From Bradyrhizobium stylosanthis (lineage in GTDB: Bacteria > Pseudomonadota > Alphaproteobacteria > Rhizobiales > Xanthobacteraceae), in assembly GCF_001641335.1 (NCBI RefSeq), contig NZ_LVEM01000002.1, positions 1,622,124 to 1,686,123 on the forward strand: a stretch of DNA of 64,000 nucleotides, written 5' to 3'. Position 1 is the stretch's first letter, and each line of letters opens with the position of its first letter. This document shows, piece after piece, positions 55,492 to 63,661 of the stretch. The notes under the pieces were generated by a model. The model ran no database searches. It saw only the letters and a program-made list of their open reading frames with translations, and was not told where the DNA came from. Both the position numbers and the translations under genes were made by a program.

Positions 55492-55992
55492 TCAGTCGTG
55501 AGCGCTCTCATATCCGGCAGGATCGAAGTCGCGAGCCGTCCATTCCTCTCCGGGCTCTAGATCGGTTAGGTCAACTATAACGCCCGTGCCTTCAACCGTC
55601 CACCCTCCCATCTTGGCTGCCCCCTCGTGGGTCGCCATGCGACGAGAAATGACCACTTCATCCGTAGCGATGCTGTACAGCTTCACCTTGTAAACAGCGG
55701 CCCTCCCCATTTCCATTTCAATTTGCTCTTGGTCCGCGTCGTGCGCATATTCGCGCAGATCGATCAACACCAAGTTCCCCCGCTTAGGGAGCTCCGCGAG
55801 CTTGTCGAGGATGTACGATGGGGCTCCTTCTTTGATCTCTACGCCGTATCCGTAAACCAGCCCGTCGTCGTTGGCGATCTCGTGTATCACGTACTCGATT
55901 TCATTTAGCTCATCGGGCGTGAGGTCAAGTGCCGCGGCAATCGCCTCGGCTTCCTCGCGCTCGTACTCTTCTTCAAGCTGCCTGCTGCTCAT
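55492..55992 (-). CDS. Hypothetical acidic protein, 166 aa
   Basis: An intact frame with the composition of a real protein: MSSRQLEEEYEREEAEAIAA, ALDLTPDELNEIEYVIHEIA, GAPSYILDKLAELPKRGNLV and LIDLREYAHDADQEQIEMEM. It is strongly acidic (many Glu and Asp), probably soluble and cytoplasmic. The central part alternates helix and strand, and the N-terminus is a charged helix. I do not recognise a family. It stands alone on the minus strand between relics and the peptidase operon. Confidence 0.65.
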   Translation of the reverse strand: MSSRQLEEEYEREEAEAIAAALDLTPDELNEIEYVIHEIANDDGLVYGYGVEIKEGAPSYILDKLAELPKRGNLVLIDLREYAHDADQEQIEMEMGRAAVYKVKLYSIATDEVVISRRMATHEGAAKMGGWTVEGTGVIVDLTDLEPGEEWTARDFDPAGYESAHD

Positions 55993-56207
55993 GCCGCCAA
56001 TGCCCTTTTCCTAAAGTCGACTTCGTCTGCATCGGCTCCTAGCATCTGCTCAAAGCCTTTGTCTAAAGTGAGCGTGGCAGGTGTCGAACTGCCTCAAGTA
56101 CGCCTGCGCGCGCCTAGCGACAGAAGCTCTCTCGGCTGCTCGGAATACCCACTTATTACCAGCTCGAAAGTTGATTTCCTCCGCGCGCTTTAGCCTCGAG
56201 TACGAAG

Positions 56208-57158
56208 TCACGGCACGATCAGCCCAACGTTCAACCGCATGAACACGTCATCAATCGCATGCGCAAGCGCATAGTCGTTCAAAGGGCTCACATCGTCTTC
56301 GCCCGCAAAGTGCAAACCTACCGCTCTGCTTGTAGAGCGTTCCACCCACAACGAGCCGGAGTCGCCTTCCAAGCTCAGAGCAGCCGCCGGCGCCGCCTTA
56401 TCGGGTACCAATCGGAATCCCTGCATCCATTCTGGCCCGTCTCCGAAACCGGTGTAGTCGATCCTATAGGTACCGGCTACGCCATCAATCAGCGCCTGCG
56501 AGACGCCGGATACTGCACCGCTCTTGATCGCCGACATTCCTAGAGCGGGCGCGATCGTGGCCGTTGGCACGACCGCGGTTCCGAACAATTGCTCGCTCAG
56601 ATCCATGTGGTCGGCGAGCCGTCCGAGGGCAGCATCGAACTGCTCCGACAGGCGGAGCCACCGTTCCAAGTTCGCCACCTCATTAGGGGGGCTGCTGCCT
56701 AGGTCCATCGGCCCTGGCTGGCTAATCGGATCCCCGACCGATGCTTCGGGCCCGCCGCAAAGCACGTGCCAATTGCTCAAGAGATAGCGTTCTTGAGTCG
56801 TGAGGTCGCGAACTATGGCTCCTAGTGTACCTGTGCTCCGCTGCTTGAGATTGCCCACACTGAGACCCGGCTGGACGAGACGCTGGGGCGCGCGCGGAGT
56901 TCCGGCGTGAGGGCTGTAGCCGATCTCCAGGACATCGAGGTCGATGCCATCGATCTTATTCGGCAGTCTCTGGTCGATGGGCAGACGTGACAGACGCTGT
57001 TTCCGGTTCATATGAAATCGAACCGACATCCGGTCGGTACGCTTCCCGTCCTTGAAGGCGAACCCGTAGTCGACCCCGCAGACGCCATCCAGCGACCGAG
57101 CCATCCGCTTGGCCTTGCTCAATGCCGTCGCAGCACGGGAAGATGGCGAGCGCACCAT
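56208..57158 (-). CDS. Trypsin-like serine peptidase, no signal peptide
   Basis: A 316-residue protein with a chymotrypsin-fold catalytic triad: His131 in YLLSNWHVLCGG, Asp175 in SEQFDAALGRL and Ser267 in LEGDSGSLWVE, followed by RAVGLHFAGED, the usual strand after the active-site serine. The N-terminal 80 residues (LDGVCGVDYGFAFKDGKRTD, then SVRFHMNRKQRLSRLP) form a separate domain. No signal peptide or membrane helix is seen, so it should act in the cytoplasm, unlike most such peptidases. It starts ten bases after the stop of the CxxCH protein and is the last gene of a three-gene operon. Its substrate is unknown; the operon partners are the best clue. Confidence 0.8.
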   Translation of the reverse strand: MVRSPSSRAATALSKAKRMARSLDGVCGVDYGFAFKDGKRTDRMSVRFHMNRKQRLSRLPIDQRLPNKIDGIDLDVLEIGYSPHAGTPRAPQRLVQPGLSVGNLKQRSTGTLGAIVRDLTTQERYLLSNWHVLCGGPEASVGDPISQPGPMDLGSSPPNEVANLERWLRLSEQFDAALGRLADHMDLSEQLFGTAVVPTATIAPALGMSAIKSGAVSGVSQALIDGVAGTYRIDYTGFGDGPEWMQGFRLVPDKAAPAAALSLEGDSGSLWVERSTSRAVGLHFAGEDDVSPLNDYALAHAIDDVFMRLNVGLIVP

Positions 57159-57168
57159 TGGCCGACGA

Positions 57169-58494
57169 TCACTGCGAGTTGAATGGCACCGACCAAAGAA
57201 AGTCCGTTCGCAATCGTCCGGCGGCGTACGCGGGATCGTTCTGAAGATCGGGCTTGCCGCGAAAGATTGGAAGGAACACTCGTCCCCCTTGGCCCTGCCA
57301 GTCAGGCCACCAAGCGGATCGGTTGTGACAGTTCATACAGTTGCTCACGGTGCCGTTGCCCGATCCCCCATCCGGAAAACCCGCCTCAAGCCACGGATTG
57401 AAGGCGATATGCGGCTTTCCGTCCGGCTCGCGCGGCAGGTCCAAGTCGTAGGTCGCGCTCATGAGGAAATTGCGCCAGACCCCGACAACCTTGGCAGGCC
57501 GGTCGGCAGCGAAAGGGCCATCGTCGGGTCGGTCGTGCCACCAGAGAGTCGCCCAAACCCAGTCGTCGATCTCTTTGGTAGTCAGATGGGAAGCCACCAG
57601 AACCACGTAGTCGCCTTCCTGCAACGGTCGGCCGAGCGCAAGCTCCGCGGCTCGGGCCAACCGATCGTTCGCCATCGCGTTCTGGGCCGTCTGTGCGTCG
57701 AGCTTGACCGCATGGAACGCGTCAATGCCGACTAAATGCGAATTGGGAAACTGCTTGCCTAGAAAGAATACCGACCGGGTCGCGTTGGGAGGAACGTTGG
57801 TCTGGTTCGGGTCGACCGCAACGACGCGCGCCCAAGTCGTGAACGGGTTACCAGCGGGACGGGGCGGATTGCTCTCAGGATCCCAGATGGGCAATGCAGT
57901 GACCTGGTCCCGAGCAATCGGCCACCACACCGTCTTCAGCGAGATAGCCTCAGACGGAAAAGCTGGAATTATGCGATTGCCGGGAACGACCGAATCCGGC
58001 GCACCGTTTGCTCGTAGCGCGTCAAGCTCGACGGTGAGATAGAGCCGATTTGTGCGTACGTGCTTGTAGCCCGCGTAGTTGTAGAGCACCTCCGACAGCA
58101 GAGCAGTCCCCGCAGCTTGCGGCAAGAGTTCACCGGGGATGACCGACAACTGGGCGGGCTGCTTGAAACGCCGCACGATGCGCCGTGGTCCCACCGCCTG
58201 CGGCTCGGGACCGACCTTAAAGACCTCATCTTCCGAGAACCATGTTTCGAAGATCGGGTACTTCCCATCCGGCGTCGTCTGGGTCATGCCCGCAAATACG
58301 TTCCAGACGTGGAGGCGCTGCGCAGGAACGTTTGCCGATGTCCGATATTGCTCGAGTGTCTGCTTGTTTGCGGGATAATCGAAACCTGGCGGTATATCGA
58401 AGTAACCGACCGGCGGCTGTTGAGCGACCGCCGCCAATGATCCGCATAAAATTGAACAGGTGACGAAACAAACAATCGATCGCAGCTTCTGCAT
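57169..58494 (-). CDS. Exported protein with CxxCH heme-binding motif
   Basis: A 441-residue protein from ATG 58494 (MQKLRSIVCFVTCSILCGSL) with GAGGAG six bases upstream; a longer frame has no such site. A signal peptide (about residues 1-24, ending AAVAQ) sends it to the periplasm. The body has FAGMTQTTPDGKYPIFETWF, LLSEVLYNYAGYKHVRTN and DDWVWATLWWHDRPDDGPFA. Near residue 395, VSNCMNCHNRSAW carries a c-type heme site (CMNCH). The central part is rich in Trp and Pro and I do not recognise a domain. It follows the small DIRPLF-type gene by 37 bases and precedes the peptidase by ten. Confidence 0.8.
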   Translation of the reverse strand: MQKLRSIVCFVTCSILCGSLAAVAQQPPVGYFDIPPGFDYPANKQTLEQYRTSANVPAQRLHVWNVFAGMTQTTPDGKYPIFETWFSEDEVFKVGPEPQAVGPRRIVRRFKQPAQLSVIPGELLPQAAGTALLSEVLYNYAGYKHVRTNRLYLTVELDALRANGAPDSVVPGNRIIPAFPSEAISLKTVWWPIARDQVTALPIWDPESNPPRPAGNPFTTWARVVAVDPNQTNVPPNATRSVFFLGKQFPNSHLVGIDAFHAVKLDAQTAQNAMANDRLARAAELALGRPLQEGDYVVLVASHLTTKEIDDWVWATLWWHDRPDDGPFAADRPAKVVGVWRNFLMSATYDLDLPREPDGKPHIAFNPWLEAGFPDGGSGNGTVSNCMNCHNRSAWWPDWQGQGGRVFLPIFRGKPDLQNDPAYAAGRLRTDFLWSVPFNSQ

Positions 58495-58531
58495 GAAAGC
58501 TCCTCGAGAAAATCGGCGCGCCGGGCCCAGC

Positions 58532-58804
58532 TCAGGGCTGATAGCCGCCGTCGATCCAACTCTGGAACAGTGCAATCTTCTCCGCCGACCAGGGGCCGTC
58601 CCCACCCCTCGCAGGAGGTGGCGGCATCACCGGCCCGCCCTGCGCCTTCAGTCTGCGAAGAATCCGATCAGCATTTGTCTTGACGTCGCCGTACTTGGAA
58701 AGATCACAGAGCCACATCATGTGATTGATGTCCGTCTGCGTAAACAGTGGTCTGATGTCGGTGGCAAATCCTATCAGCGGATTGCCATTTTCGGCGCCAG
58801 ACAT
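58532..58804 (-). CDS. Small DIRPLF-type protein, first gene of the peptidase operon
   Basis: A 90-residue protein from ATG 58804 (MSGAENGNPLIGFATDIRPL) with GGAG seven bases upstream. FATDIRPLFTQTDINHM, DLSKYGDVKTNADRILRRLK, GGPVMPPPPARGGDGPW and ALFQSWIDGGYQP are typical of a short conserved family found as stand-alone proteins or beside oxidoreductases. It has no signal peptide and no heme motif. Position ahead of the CxxCH protein and the peptidase on one strand suggests a joint function. Confidence 0.75.
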   Translation of the reverse strand: MSGAENGNPLIGFATDIRPLFTQTDINHMMWLCDLSKYGDVKTNADRILRRLKAQGGPVMPPPPARGGDGPWSAEKIALFQSWIDGGYQP

Positions 58805-58879
58805 TTCTATGCTCCGGCCAGCTTCGCAAACTGGCTTATCGTTTGCCACAATCGACTAGCATTTTACACTACGTGATCT

Positions 58880-59280
58880 AGTAGGCAGTGTCGCGGTGGC
58901 GCGGGGCTTCGTCTATTCGGCCGTGGTGCTGGACTGGGCCACCCGCCGGGTTCTGTCGTGGCGGCTATCGGTACCATGGAGGTGGCGTTCTGCGTCGCGC
59001 GCACTGGAAGCCTTGGAGGGTCACGGCAATCCCGAGATCTTCAACATCGACCATGGCTCGCAGTTCACCGGGCGCGACGTTCACCCCTCGACTTTTACAA
59101 TGGCCGACGTCCACACTCGAGCCTTGACGGCGGCGCACCGGATCAAACTTACTTCACCTCGCTGCCACTCTGCACGGCAGCCTACCCCCGGCAGAGGCTC
59201 CACTTATCGACGCGGAGATTCTGTTCAGACAACCGGGACCAGCTCTGCTGGACCCATCGACGCTACCAGACTTAGTAGGT
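58880..59280 (+). mobile_element. IS3-family transposase remnant
   Basis: Several frames give parts of an IS3-type (DDE) transposase: RGFVYSAVVLDWATRRVLSW, NPEIFNIDHGSQFTG (second catalytic Asp region) and LDFYNGRRPHSSLDG (the conserved C-terminal part with the HS-x-L motif), then FTSLPLCTAAYPRQRL. The part between the second and third blocks, about 80 residues including the catalytic Glu, is deleted, so it is inactive. No terminal inverted repeats are evident. Confidence 0.8.
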
Positions 59281-59381
59281 TATGTGTGCGCTCTCCTCAG
59301 GTACGATAAAGAAGACTCGAGTGGACAGCCGCCCTTGCGATGGGCGACTGTCCGCATCACCGATCCACGGAGGAAGTCATC

Positions 59382-59684
59382 ATGGAGACCATCGCTGGCA
59401 TCGCGACGCTTGGGAGCTCGGCCGCCGGAAGCCTCGTCCCGGAGGGCGGCACGAAGGGCACCTACAAGTACACAGTGACCTTCGGGACGCCGTTCCCGAA
59501 AGCCCCTGTCGTCGTCGCGACACCGCTGCAAGGCACCAACTACACGGGGAACATCGCCGACACGTTTGGGATCGCCGTCACGGCCGTCACAGAGAAAGGC
59601 TTCACCGTGAACGTCAACCGCCTCGATGCGCTCAACGGCGGGTGGGACCAGAACCTCCGCCTCCAGTACATCGCGTCCCTATAA
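59382..59684 (+). CDS. Small beta-rich protein (H-type-lectin-like)
   Basis: A 100-residue protein from ATG 59382 with GGAGGA six bases upstream. GTYKYTVTFGTPFPKAPVVV, ATPLQGTNYTGNIADTFGIA and GFTVNVNRLDALNGGWDQNL describe a compact beta-sandwich with the pattern of H-type lectin domains (F-x-x-PFP-x-x-P-x-V and a final W-x-Q-x-L-x-L-x-Y). No signal peptide is seen. A terminator follows 18 bases after the stop, so it is a single-gene unit. A sugar-binding role is a guess from fold. Confidence 0.7.
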   Translation: METIAGIATLGSSAAGSLVPEGGTKGTYKYTVTFGTPFPKAPVVVATPLQGTNYTGNIADTFGIAVTAVTEKGFTVNVNRLDALNGGWDQNLRLQYIASL

Positions 59685-59701
59685 GACCAGGGCGCGTGGA
59701 G

Positions 59702-59732
59702 ACGGTAGATCCGTTCGGATCTGCCGTTTTTG
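59702..59732 (+). terminator. Terminator after the lectin-like gene
   Basis: ACGGTAGATCC-GTTC-GGATCTGCCGT followed by TTTTT. An eleven-base stem with one mismatch and a T-run, 18 bases past the stop. Confidence 0.9.
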
Positions 59733-59977
59733 CTAAATATCAAGGACCGCTCGGTCCCGGATTTGCCATTCGCGCAACCGAATTTATGGGAAGTCTTTCC
59801 GAGACTTCAATTCAATACATGCGCAATCGGCTCGCCACATGCGGCAAGCTCTTGAAGAGAAGCGTTCCCTGGCTACCAGGGGCCGGAGAGCAGCCAGTCA
59901 CTTATTTTATGCGAACCACTTTAGAACGGTTTGACGGCAGAGTAACATGGCCCACTCAAGTATTGAGGAGGCCTGCT

Positions 59978-60142
59978 ATGAAGCTCCTTAATCGTCTCGT
60001 TCTTTGGGCAGGTTCAATTAGTTTCTGCGGCCTTGCAATCACGGGCCAATGTAATGCGCAGTACTATCAAATAACACCAAGGACCTTGGTCTATCCGTAC
60101 TATCAGGGGGCCAACGCAATTTATCGACATTATCGGCCCTAG
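59978..60142 (+). CDS. Small secreted Tyr-rich peptide, 54 aa
   Basis: ATG 59978 has GAGGAGG seven bases upstream. A signal peptide (LLNRLVLWAGSISFCGLAIT) ends near QCNAQ, leaving a mature peptide of about 27 residues rich in Tyr (YYQITPRTLVYPYYQGANAI, then YRHYRP). Too short for most automatic annotation. Function unknown; possibly a small periplasmic or secreted peptide. Confidence 0.55.
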   Translation: MKLLNRLVLWAGSISFCGLAITGQCNAQYYQITPRTLVYPYYQGANAIYRHYRP

Positions 60143-60360
60143 TTGTACCGTCTTACGACCGAGCTTGGTCTGATGTTAGAAGCGATCATAATGCCGGAAA
60201 TTCAGTTGAAGCCACCCTTGTTGGGGCTCCAATAGGTTTAAGCGCGTAAGTTGAGGAAAACCGACGTTAAATTATCCTCGCGGTCTCGCCCTGCTCGAAG
60301 TTATGGGGCCGGCCTAGAACATCTACTTCAAGGGTTCTGCGTCTCGTCTAGGTATGCATC

Positions 60361-60703
60361 ATGGCCAAGATGACCAAAAACCAGCCGATTGACGCAATTG
60401 CTGAGAACGCAGCTCTCCAAGGCCGACACAAAGGCCGTCATCGAATAGATGGCAACTGTGGGCTACAAGGAGCTGAACGAGGCCGGTGAGTTTGTTGTTC
60501 CGGGTTTCGTAAAAATGTCCGTCGTAAGCAAGCCCGCTACTGAAGCTCGCAGCGGAATCAACCCCTTTACAAAGGAGCCGCTGGAATTCGCGGCGAAGCC
60601 GGCTAGCAAATCCGTCAAGGCGTCACCGATCAAGGCTGCTAAAGACGCAGGCGGTATGACAGAGAATGCGCAACCCAAGCTTAGATCTGGCGACTGCAGC
60701 TAA
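60361..60703 (+). pseudogene. HU-family DNA-binding protein, frameshift and stop
   Basis: Starts MAKMTKNQPIDAIAENAAL at 60361. A shift near 60417 restores SKADTKAVIE, which ends in TAG, and the next codon is ATG: MATVGYKELNEAGEFVVPGF, then VKMSVVSKPATEARSGINPF and TKEPLEFAAKPASKSVKASP. This is a whole HU-like protein with one shift and one stop in the dimerisation helices. The C-terminal beta-arm part (84 codons from 60449) stays open and could be translated by itself. Confidence 0.7.
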
Positions 60704-60740
60704 TCGCTAACGCTTCACCATCGAGCGAGTGCTTTGTCAG

Positions 60741-60935
60741 TCAGGCCTTGCGATCACTTTGCGTGAACGGAAGCGGAATCGGTCGGGCTGTGGGGCGGGA
60801 AGCACGCGAAGGATTGCGCGCCCTGAATTCATAATTATCAGCAAGCTTCAAGAGACGTTGCTTGGTGAATGGATCAGCTCTTTCAGCAATGTCACGGACT
60901 TGCGAAGCCCGAGCCCGATAGAAATCCTCGTTCAT
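60741..60935 (-). CDS. Small helical protein, 64 aa
   Basis: MNEDFYRARASQVRDIAERA then DPFTKQRLLKLADNYEFRAR. Short helical proteins of this kind (Y-R-x-R-A-x-x-V-R-x-I-A-E, then L-x-x-L-A-D-x-Y-E) are widespread, uncharacterised proteins in Bradyrhizobium. The C-terminal 20 residues are Arg/Pro-rich. Function unknown. Confidence 0.6.
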   Translation of the reverse strand: MNEDFYRARASQVRDIAERADPFTKQRLLKLADNYEFRARNPSRASRPTARPIPLPFTQSDRKA

Positions 60936-61472
60936 GAAAAACCAATCCCATGTTGCCTCTAAAGGCTCGAGATCTCTCGCCTAATTCGGCAAGCGGCCTC
61001 TTCTTCTTTGTGCTATAGCAGAACCGGCTTCTAGTCGTTTAGGCGGTGCCACGAAACAAAGCTCCAGCGATGATCGAATATGCATGCCTCTGATCCTACA
61101 CACGTCTAGGAGTACGGGTGAGAATACGTTGTATGTTGATCCCTATCTATCTTTCCAGTTGCTCTCGCTCGCCGGCGAGCTTGTTCATTTGAGGTGACTG
61201 CGATGGTCAGAAAAAGCTGGGCAGCTCCGCGTACTCATGCTTCTACGAATCTTTGGCACAGGGCTGACGCCCGTTTTGCGTCGATGAGCCTGTTCGCTGC
61301 CGTGAATGATCATACAGATGCTCGACGGCCCTAGCTCGTATCTCGACAACGCAATTAGGTTGATGGACGAGGAGGCGGCCTCAACGGCGCAGCGTGTTGA
61401 GGCCGGAATGCTTCTTCTTGATCGAGTCCCGGACGCAGTTCAGTTCGCCTTTTGCCATCCCTGCCGACGAGC
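60936..61472. other. Spacer with no confident gene
   Basis: About 540 bases. A plus-strand frame at 61306-61533 begins MLDGPSSYLDNAIRLMDEEA and may be a remnant of a small protein, but overlaps cspA on the other strand. Nothing else is seen. Confidence 0.35.
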
Positions 61473-61679
61473 TCATCCAATTCTGAGGTCTTCGGCAGAA
61501 AGTTTCCCAGAACGACTAGCCTTGGGCTCGTAGCTAATTCGGGCGCCTTCCGCCAGGCCGGAATGGCCGGCCCTTTCAACGGCACTAATGTGCACGAAGA
61601 TGTCTGGGCCTCCATCGTCTGGTTTGATGAAGCCGTATCCTTTGGACGTGTTGAACCATTTCACAGTACCCATTGCCAC
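61473..61679 (-). CDS. cspA: Cold-shock protein, CspA family
   Basis: A 68-residue cold-shock domain: GTVKWFNTSKGYGFIKPDDG (RNP1 KGYGFI), DIFVHISAVERAG (RNP2 VFVHIS-type) and AEGARISYEPKASRSGKLSA. It binds single-stranded RNA/DNA and melts secondary structure. GTG at 61679 has GGAG eight bases upstream; an ATG two codons later is an alternative. Intact and of normal length. Rhizobia have many csp paralogues, so the symbol is generic. Confidence 0.93.
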   Translation of the reverse strand: MAMGTVKWFNTSKGYGFIKPDDGGPDIFVHISAVERAGHSGLAEGARISYEPKASRSGKLSAEDLRIG

Positions 61680-62402
61680 TGCAGCATCTCCAATTGAGTC
61701 AACTCAATCTAACCGACAGCTGAGGCCGGCATCAAGGGCGATGAAGCAAGAAGACTGGCTTCTCATAGCAGGCAACCGATACTACGCGCTTGCATGTGGC
61801 GCGACCGTTTAGATGGACCTCAATGACCGACACTTTGTATTGGTTGGTACGGAAACGAACACGGCATTGTCGTGCTCGTAACATCATTAGTGTGAACGTT
61901 GTCGGGCCAAGATTCGAAGCGCACATTCGCTGGAAAAATGCAATTTCCAGCCAGAAGCAGCAGGTTTAGTGCATGAGATGTGGATAGGACGCGATACGGT
62001 GAAAGACGGCGAATGGTCCGGAAAATTCGCAGTCATTGTGATCTCGTCCTCATCTGCTTTTTTTGATCGCGACCACTGCCGCCTATTTCTCGTCGCCAAA
62101 GATCAAAATGGCGGAGGGATCCTGTATCTCACCATGCCTCAACGTCGGGTGAGGACACCTCACCGGAGTATTGTTGCGCCACCGCTCCTTATCCGTCGGT
62201 CATCCTCAAGCGCAACTCACCACCGCGATTCCGCGGGATGGCAGCCGCGCTGACTGATAGGGCTGAGTCTGAGCTGAAGCGATGTACAAGTATAGCCTTT
62301 GCAAAATCACGTTGCTTCCTGACGAGGCGGCAAGAGCTGCAGTTTGACTGCAGTGGCGCTAACTTTGCAGGGATGTCGGGTTAATCATCAGCTAAGATCC
62401 TC
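61680..62402. other. Region with no recognised gene
   Basis: About 720 bases. Short frames on both strands (61732-61926 minus, 61887-62099 minus, 61969-62253 plus) have no motif or start signal. Possibly the former upstream part of the FixK-like gene lies at the right end. Confidence 0.35.
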
Positions 62403-63085
62403 ATGGCAAAAAGAAGATTGGACATCAAACTGCAATCGGCCCAGCTCAGGAGTGCCTCATGCTTTTTCGCGCCACCCACTAACAACAGAGCGCCTCGCTT
62501 CAACTCGCGTTCTGACCTAGCGATTGCAAGCGGCGCAAATCCGAGCGTCAAATTGGGTGAGTTGAGTTACAGTATGGGGAAGGAGATTTACGGCGAGCTT
62601 GCGGATGGTCGGCGGCAGGTGGGTGCGTTTCATCTGGTCCGCGATATCCTCGGACTTGAAAATGGTGAGAGACATCAGTTCACAGCAGAGGCAGTCGTCG
62701 CGACGACAGTTCGCTTGATCAGGCGCACCAGCCTTGAAGACGCGGCAGAGAACGATGCGGTCGTCCTCCGCAATTTGCTCAGGGTGACGGCCAAAAATCT
62801 GCAGCACGCCGAGAACCATATGCTGCTTGGACGAAAAACCTCGCTGGAAGAGGTGGCCGCCTTTTTGCTTGAAATGGACGAGCACTCGGCCGGCGCATTG
62901 TCCGATATTGCCGACCACCTTGGCCTGACACCCGAAACTGTGTCGCGCGCCTTGTCCCCAGCTGCACAGGCAGTTGGTCCTCGAGTTTCTCGGAAAAAGC
63001 CAGCGCAAAATCGTAATCCGCGACCGTCGGCAGCTCGCAAGTGTTGGTTCACAAAGATGATCGGTCCGGAGCCACTTCTCGTCCA
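62403..63085 (+). pseudogene. FixK-like Crp/Fnr regulator, deletion and frameshift
   Basis: The plus strand reads YSMGKEIYGELADGRRQVGA and FHLVRDILGLENGERHQFTA, then EAVVATTVRLIRRTSLEDAA, NLQHAENHMLLGRKTSLEEV and AAFLLEMDEHSAGALSDIAD, with the Crp helix-turn-helix HLGLTPETVSRALS. Between KEIYGE and ADGRRQ about 20 residues of the usual cyclic-nucleotide-like fold are missing, and about ten before DIADHLG. After QAV the frame shifts; another frame gives LEFLGKSQRKIVIRDRRQLA, the normal FixK C-terminus, ending near 63060. The ancestor would have controlled microaerobic (fix) genes. Now broken. Confidence 0.72.
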
Positions 63086-63661
63086 ACTGGAGAGGCCCGG
63101 GCCGGGTGGTTTGGAGCTGCAAAGTGCAGAGGGGATCGGCTCCTCCAGTGAAACCCGCTGTTGCAGCTGCAGAACGTCGAGTCCGGATGGGGACTTGCGG
63201 ATTGCCAGAACTGCTCAGAATTAATCCTGATGCCCAGCTCGGCCAGCCCGAGCTCCCGGCTATTTGCTGCCTCGTAGACCGGTAGCCACAGTTCGACGCC
63301 GCTTGCTCGCGAAGTCTTAAGGTCGCAAATAAAAGGCTTCGGCTCGCGGCTGTCTGTGGGCCCACAGTCCCTCGCGATTTTTCCTGAACGCTCCGCCTTC
63401 CTGGGCCCGTGCTTTGGGAGACGTGAATGTTCAACTTGGCAAGCTAAGACAGCAGCCCACTCGTCCTGGCCGTCTGGACCGGATGGCAAGAGCCGAAGGC
63501 CTGCTCTGCAGCATTTTGCGGGCCGATCCGAATGCGCTTAAGTCCAGATCCCGTCAGTGAAAGGATCCGTTAGAGATCGGCATCTCGCCGTGGGTTTAGA
63601 CAATGACGCCATCGTACATGCGGACCGTTGACCTTCCTCCGTGCCGCTAGTCAAAGTCCAA
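63086..63661. other. Spacer with no recognised gene
   Basis: About 575 bases. Minus-strand frames at 63049-63489 look like artefacts opposite the FixK relic. No promoter motif that I can name. Confidence 0.35.

Noticed and set aside
58455..58490. AAACAATCGAT, resembling the core of a nod box
   Set aside because: It lies inside the signal-peptide codons of the CxxCH protein and lacks the other nod box elements.
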